Source: Corynespora cassiicola (Eukaryota; Ascomycota; Dothideomycetes; Pleosporales; Corynesporascaceae). From it: DNA of 64,000 bases. Both the position numbers and the translations under genes were made by a program. Shown here in pieces: positions 57,816 to 64,000 of this stretch; positions within the stretch are counted from its first letter, which is position 1; every line of letters starts with the position of its first letter. The stretch spans positions 372,001-436,000 of the forward strand of contig JAEUWY010000002.1 in assembly GCA_022059125.1 (NCBI GenBank), written 5' to 3'. The notes under the pieces were generated by a model. It worked only from the letters and a program-made list of their open reading frames with translations, was not told the DNA's origin and did no database searches.

Positions 57816-59055
57816 ATGGTAGCATCTCAATTCAACTATCCGGATGTTGATAGAGGCTCGCATCTGGCCGCTACCTACATTGCGGGATGTGCAATTTCCT
57901 CCATCTTCGTCGCCAGCAGGTTCTTTGCTAGGTTTAGCATTGCTGGTGTGGGGATTGACGATTGGTGTATGCTCTTGACTTGGGTATGGTCTCCGAACAC
58001 ATGGATACAGTATACCGGCTGACTCTTGTAGGTGGTGTTCCTGGCCCTTACTGTCTGTTTTTCTATCCTCTGCTTTGAGGGAGGCACACGACATCTCGCC
58101 TACCTCTCTCTCAACCCCGAACATGCCCGCGAGGTAGTCAAGATGAACTGGGTCGCCCAACCGCTTGCCATTTTCTGTCTTGGGTCCGGGAAGATCGCCA
58201 TTGCTCTTCTTATAGTCCGTCTACTGAATCGCGCATCAGTATGGAGACGGTGGAGCCTCTACATTACCAGTGCATGGACCATGATCAACACCGTCTTGAT
58301 GATAGTCTTCACTTTCGTACAGTGTGAGAACCCGGCTGCACTATGGGATGAGCGTTTGAGAGCGCAGACCAAGTGTTGGGATCCCCGCGTCCAGAGCAGC
58401 TTTTCAATCTACGGCGCCAGTTTCCACGCAGCCATGGATTTCTTTCTTGCGATACTACCCGTCACTCTTGTGTGGGGCCTGAGGACAGACTTCCGAAAGA
58501 AGCTGGCGCTGTGCACATTGCTTGGGTGCGGAGGCTTGTAAGTATCAGTGATGGTCGCATTGGCAAACAGTCACTAACGAACTTAGGACCGGCATCTGCG
58601 CAGCCATCAAGACCAGCAAATTGATAGCACTTAACGCACGGTCAGACTTCACGTGGGAAACCTTTTCTCTCTTCTTGTGGACTGGGTGAGCATCGTGGGC
58701 TACTACTCTTAAACGCTCACTGACTTTTGCCAGCATCGAAATCATCCTGCTCATCATCTGCGGTTCAATTCCCGCGCTAAAGCCGGTCTACGCCATCTGT
58801 ATGGGACGGAGAAACGGATCGTCCAGTTCGAGTCGCCGGTACACGAGTGGTACCGGCCCTACCAAGGCCGCCCCTGTAAGGCGGTCCTACATGCGGCAGA
58901 ATGAGACCGACGCCGAAGCAACCTACGCGCTACGAAATGTTTCGACTCCCCCAACAGTGGTACTGAGCAGGCCATCGGAAGAAGAAGTGGGTGTGGCCAT
59001 CGAGTATGAGAAGAGCAACGGCATCCAAGTAACACGAACATTCGAAATACAATAA
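57816..59055 (+). CDS. Rhodopsin-like fungal integral membrane protein
   Basis: Exons 57816-57983, 58032-58537, 58587-58685 and 58734-59055 give 364 residues with seven predicted helices. Family marks: ASRFFARFSIAGVGIDDWCMLLTW in helix 2, GGTRHLAYL after helix 2, GSGKIAIALLIVRLLNR, the cysteine loop CENPAALWD to CWDPRVQSSFSIYGASFHAAMDFF, ILPVTLVWGLR, GGLTGICAAIKTSKL, and GSIPALKPVYAICMG at helix 7. The tail of 95 residues is Ser/Thr/Arg-rich and ends in a hydrophobic EYEKSNGIQVTRTFEIQ. The shorter first extracellular part and intron placing differ from the family member at 1-1,054, so the two are not recent copies. Confidence 0.93.
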
Positions 59056-60266
59056 TTCACTATGTAACCCAATGTAATCCTATTGTCTAATTCAAAGCGA
59101 AGAGTAACAATTAATTCTCCGAGAAAATGCCTTGAAACACGAAAGCTTCCAGTTGATCCCGCTCCAAGTGCCGCGTGTCGAAGAGGGGGCACCCTTCGTC
59201 GATCTAGTTCCATCCCGCGCGGGGCCGCTGTCACTGTGACTGCGGCCTTATCACAAAATACCACCGATCACCCGGCCGGTCCGCGGACATGCGAGGAACC
59301 TCCAAAGTGTAGCAACATCCACTCTCAAAGTCGAACTCTTCGCGCACACACGCAGGACAGTATGGAAGGATTCTGGGAGTACACCGGCTACACACATCAG
59401 CAAGTCGCCTCGGATGCATATATTGCCAATACTTGGAATCAGACGAGGATCCTAGCAGGGAATCGAGGTGGTCGGCGAGCTCCCCTCTTGTCCCTGTAAG
59501 GAGGGTTCCGACACCGCGGTACTGGTGTTCATGGGCCGCGCCCATTGACCTCGGGCTTAACCCCGTCTCAGCCTTTTTTTCTCGGAGCATTCTGAATCTG
59601 AGACAGTGTTATGTATAATAGTGAGTTCTTCACTGCTGATCTCCCCTCTGTATGGTGCTATAGGAGATCAAATAACGGTCGGGTGGTATTCGCTGTCCTC
59701 ATCGCTGGGCCGTGAGCCGAGTCGATCGTCACAATTGTGATCTGGCTGCATCGTGTCTTTGAAGCCCAGCCGCCTCACCCGCCTATTTTTCTGTCGTTTC
59801 TCTCTACTATACAAAGCCCTCGAGTTGTTTGAGAAATGAGAATTTGTCAACCCCCGCTGTCCTGGTCTCTTGGGGTGGCGATGTGCAGGGTACAGGGAAT
59901 CTGTTAGCTGTTTGTCTGGACCTATCGCGGCACATCTCTGATACAGACACGGCATAATCTCTGCCTCGAACAAGAAATCATTCGAGTGGTTTTCTTTTCA
60001 ATTATGTCATGATCGACCTTGACGAATCTGTGACTTGATGATTGAGACCCTGGAAAAAGTTGTGATAGCGGTTAAATGCACTAAATGCATCCATTTAGGA
60101 AATCCTACGTAAGCTGACGCTGCGGGGGCGGCGGAACGACGCGCGCGGCACAGTCCGCACAGTTTAGTAGACATCGGGCTTTAGTGATGTTGTGTGCATC
60201 GTAATAGCTCGGCAATACAACTGGATGCCGACAGTCGCGTGAGGCTGCAGCAGATCCTTTACTCCT
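59056..60266. other. Gene-free stretch between rhodopsin-like gene and M28 peptidase
   Basis: About 1.2 kb between convergent genes. Opposite-strand frames at 59,083-59,590 overlap each other without domain. No RNA gene recognised. Confidence 0.5.
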
Positions 60267-62738
60267 TTACGCTAATTCCATCAACTCCGCCGCTTTATTG
60301 ACTGCATCCGCTAGAAATAGATTCCATTCTTGCGCCTGTGTTAAATTACCATCCTGCAATCCTTCTATTGTACCTGGATAGATTTGTGCCCGGTAGCCTT
60401 TGACATGTATAAGTTTCTACCTTAACGGGAATGGTTAGGATACTTACCGTCGTCCCTATTCGGGGCATATAATGCGTTCTTATAGAATGATCTGCCAGGA
60501 AGACCCCCTTCTTTGATAAACAACTTGTTTAAACTCTTCAACTTGTCATTTGTTGAGGCCACCTTGGCATTATCATCCAGAAATTCTTTGGTGAGAATAA
60601 TCTTGTGATATTCTGTAGCAACTGAATTGAATCGCTCATAAGCATTGATCAAAGTTGTCAAGTTGATAGCACGTTGAACCGAAGATGAATCGCTAAACTG
60701 CAATGTCAGCATTGTCAGTTCTACGATCCAATAATTTAGATTCCGTGCAAGTGCATTTAGATCATACGGAATCAATAGGTCGTCGGCGAGGTGATAGGCA
60801 AGTAGGCCAATATATTGTCCCACTGTGGTATGGATGCTGAAGTCGGGGTCGATGAATGTCTTCATCCAATGGAAAGAGTCATAGTTCGAATGATAATGGT
60901 AAACGGGATCATTCGCGCCACCGCCCATACCAAAATCAAGCTACATGGGGTTCAGTCATCTTCGCATTGGTGGTACTGCTTTGTACTCACTGCACCAATA
61001 CCCTGCTGCAGAAAGGCTGTGTAGTCACTGCCACTGCCCAAATCTCCAAAGCCGTTATCTTGAGGTCGAAATTGATACATATCATGCCATGCATCATATA
61101 GCGTTCGATTTCCGTAGACGACTTTCTTCATAACGTCTTGTGCAACCCCCCGTAGCTCGGGTGTCGCGGCTGCGCCTGGGAGAGGACCTGATACAGCAAT
61201 ATCGATATTGAGATAGCTAATTGCAGTCTTGGAGAGCCAGGGTGCATGTTCTTCAACCCATTCGGTTGAACCGACCAACGCATATTCTTCGGCATCCCAT
61301 GAGGCGAAGACGCTATGGTGAAGGTCAGGCTTGGTTCAATCAAGAAGTGAGACACTAACATATTCCTCCGCGGCTTCCAACCAGTGCTCATTAGTTTCCC
61401 AAAGGCTCTAGTGATCTCCTCCATGATCGCCGAACCAGAGTTGGGATCTGCTGCGCCCCCGATAATCCAAGCATCTCTATGATTCCCAACGATAACTGTC
61501 TCATTAGCGTTCGTCCCATTGATTATCCCAATGGTATTCCAAATAGGCGTAGTAGTGTCTTGCATTATGTTCGCCAAAGACAACTTTACTCCTTGTGCAG
61601 GCCCTGTGCTGTAAGTAGCGTTCAGGCCACCGACCCATCCTCCGCGGCCCATGTCCTTCCCAGCAATTCCATTACCATCCAATGCTTTGAGGATGATTGC
61701 TGCGTCTCGATATGATATTGGTACTGAAGGGATTCGAGGCAGAATAGACGCGCCAGACACACGAGCTACTCCAGCCTTCGAAGGATACCCCGGCGTTGTC
61801 GGATCTAGCGTCATCATTAACTCCGAGCTACACTAAAGTTTGGCCCTACAGCTTACCGCCGACGTATCGGTCAATGTAGGCGACTGAACCACGTTGTAGA
61901 GATGAGGGGTTTCGAGCGGGCCCACCTGGTAACTTCAGTAAGTCGACAAGGTTGCTTTCAGCAGCAGTCACCTCACCTGGATAGGCAACTTGACCTTTGG
62001 CCTCCTGCAGTCCATCATCGCCGGGGTCACTGAACATGACAACTCCTATCATTCCATTCGCTTCGGCATTCTTGACCTTTATGCCTCGAAACGGGCCTCC
62101 ATATCGCGTGAGGGCAATCTTGCCTGTTACATTGACCCCCCGCTGCTGCAGTGCCGCGAAATCGTCTTTGTGGCCTTGCCTAGAACTTTTGTCAAAACAT
62201 TGCGGCTTTATCGGAAGCTGCATGAACCTCACCCCACATAGACGTACTCTGCTTCCACTTCACCGCTCGCAGAGTAACCGTGGAAGGCTGGAAGGCTGCT
62301 CGTATACCGCGTCGTTTCGTCTGCATCGAGTGCATCCTCATACATTTGTGCTACATGTCGGGTTCCGTCGGCATACTCCAAAACCAGCTCCTGCTTTTCC
62401 GGATAGTTGAGATAAACTTCGTATTCGGCGATCGACGTCGGTATCCCATTCGCATTCCACTTCTTGGCGGTCTCGTCGGCGATGGTTCGATTTCGGCCCG
62501 CAACGTGGTCGCCATGCGTGTAATAAGAGGACCAGGTCTCGATCTCGACGCCGTCGAAGGAATTGGAGAGGATCTCTTCTTCCTTTGTCCATGTGGGGGG
62601 GAATGGCTCGGCCTGGCGTGCAGCAAGCTGGCCGGCCAGAAGAATGGCCTGATCTGCAGGCTCCAACGAGGGGAAGTCGCGCTGGCATGCCAAAGCTATG
62701 TACACAAACGCCGGAAGTGACAGAGTAAGTTTTGACAT
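60267..62738 (-). CDS. Secreted M28 metallopeptidase (glutamate carboxypeptidase II/transferrin receptor-like)
   Basis: Exons 62738-62233, 62179-about 61864, about 61820-61360, 61312-60991, 60940-60448 and 60397-60267, near 742 residues, the family's usual size. Signal peptide at 1-18 (MSKLTLSLPAFVYIALAC). PA-type domain around 150-270 (GKIALTRYGGPFRGIKVKNA). Catalytic M28 domain: GNHRDAW and AADPNSGSA (zinc ligands His and Asp), SWDAEEYALVGSTEW (catalytic Glu and zinc Glu), SYLNIDIAVSG (Asp), YHYHSNYDSFHWM (His). C-terminal TFR dimerisation domain ends GYRAQIYPGTIEGLQ. The exon 2/3 join is unresolved: the strong donor GTAAGC (61,856) with the nearest acceptors leaves the frame one base out; only a weak GTCGGC/CGGAG pair keeps it. 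It cleaves peptides or dipeptides outside the cell, by family. Confidence 0.87.
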
Positions 62739-64000
62739 TGTTGATCAGCGGGATTTTCAGAATTGGGGGGGTTTGACGTTCTTTTGAGGGGTACAACGCA
62801 AGGGCCTAGAGCGGAGATCCAACCGGAGCTGCGTCCGATGCAGTTGTTGTTTTTATCCCTCTGTGTTTGTTTGGCTGCCAACTTTCCCTATTCATATGCT
62901 ACCTGCTCCACGTGTAACCAATATCTGTTTCGAATAAATGAGTTACCGGTCTTTGTCACTTTAACGCTCATTTTCTATTGCTGTGATATCGCAAAAAGAA
63001 AGTTGCAGATCCTTAGTCGTCAAATAACATATCCTCAAGTACCTCAAAAAAAGGTTCTTAGGTTTTAATGTTGATCTTAACCGCACCTATTCCATAGGTG
63101 CGGCTTCCCCATCCGAAAATATGAAAATAACGCAGCATCTTCCTTGTTCATGATCACTGTGTTCCAAATTCATTCGTGACCTACGACACATGCTGGCGCA
63201 CACTTGGATCCAACATGATTGTTGTTCAGACAACGTTACTGCCAACTTGGCGAATATGGCCGAGTCCAGCCAGTGACAAGAGCTTCACATAATATATGAT
63301 GCTTTACGATCTAGCGTTTTTGAAGTTTCGTCCTTGTCGATATACCCTTTGAAGTAGCTGTTTCGAACTTCATGTTCTTGTCTGGGAGAGCTGTGCACTG
63401 CGCCTCTGAGTTTATTTTCCAGGTTATCCAACCTTATGTGTTTAACTGTGCTTTTTAATCCATGGGTATTCCATTTGCTTCATTGATTCCTTTATATATA
63501 TTGGATTTCGGCATCTTTCTTCAAACCATGGTACTCTGATGTGATTCGTTTGATCGCTCTTTGCAGATAGCATCCATAAATCTTTTGGATCAATGTGATA
63601 AGGTATTAGATACAAGAACATAGCATATCCTTACATGCTTTCTCTAAATAACTTATAGCCAATACGCTGGTACAAGTGTGCTTCTCTTGGGCGACTTTAA
63701 ACGATTTTATAGAAACACATTCATTAACTTTGAGATTTCGATTCGAAAGGCGCGTATGCGATCATGTCATGTCATAGTTCTTAGTCCTTTGTTTGATTTG
63801 GAGAAATGCCGATCGGAGTTCCATGCCAGTAGTTCAGCATCACCTCTGCGTGACTGGGTTTGTCTTCTCCAAGCTTCGCTAGTATATTTCATTTATTATA
63901 AGTTCTTCGATTCACATCATGCATGAGAGTGAACCTTTTAGATATCGAGACCCAAAATCTGGGTTGAACATTGGCCTTGCTCATTTATCTTGATGGTCGA
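62739..64000. other. Gene-free right end of window
   Basis: About 1.26 kb, AT-leaning. The left part should contain the M28 peptidase promoter. Small plus-strand frames (62,763-63,068; 63,678-63,926) have no domains. Confidence 0.5.

Overview
The window is nuclear DNA of a filamentous ascomycete (Pezizomycotina). Genes are dense and carry 45-65 base introns with GTANGT-type donors and CTNAC branch sites. The gene set is typical of moulds: rhodopsin-like fungal membrane proteins, a HET protein, a Zn2Cys6 regulator, ACS-type transporters, an NMT1/THI5 thiamine gene with a eukaryotic TPP riboswitch, and large ankyrin/NTPase proteins. A very AT-rich repeat suggests RIP-type mutation. I cannot place it below Pezizomycotina; Dothideomycetes would fit but is a guess. 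All exon joins below were read by eye from splice signals, reading frame and family conservation.

Layout. 1-6.6 kb: 3' part of a rhodopsin-like protein, the riboswitch-controlled NMT1 gene, and a secreted matrixin-type metalloprotease on the minus strand. 8-17.8 kb: a disordered unknown protein, an ACS transporter, F-actin capping protein beta, a small basic nuclear protein and a second ACS transporter. 18.4-22.9 kb: a membrane-anchored 2OG-Fe(II) prolyl hydroxylase, a Zn2Cys6 transcription factor and an unusual SDR. 23.5-31.3 kb is a housekeeping block: mitochondrial MutS (MSH1) head-to-head with uroporphyrinogen decarboxylase (HEM12), cytosine deaminase (FCY1) tail-to-tail with HEM12, and a farnesylated-type Hsp40 (YDJ1).

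31.3-37.3 kb is a gene desert. It holds a strand-asymmetric array of short motifs (ATG-G-rich then CTAAAA, about 32.4-34.9 kb) behind a TATA-like box, followed by a nearly pure A/T palindromic foldback element of about 1.08 kb (35,063-36,138) with GC-containing terminal inverted repeats. 37.3-41.8 kb: a small secreted SnoaL-like protein, a cupin and a DUF2985 membrane protein.

42-55 kb looks like an innate-immunity/incompatibility island: a decayed ankyrin gene, a HET-domain protein, an ankyrin-subtilisin fusion, and a giant NLR-like protein (alpha/beta hydrolase, P-loop NTPase, more than 20 ankyrin repeats, ZZ finger) whose hydrolase nucleophile serine is replaced by glycine. 55-64 kb: an ATTGG-containing repeat array, a small one-TM protein, a second rhodopsin-like protein, and a secreted M28 carboxypeptidase with one unresolved exon junction.

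Most promising for novelty: the protease/NLR/HET island, the CTAAAA/ATG motif array with its TATA box, and the adjacent palindromic element.
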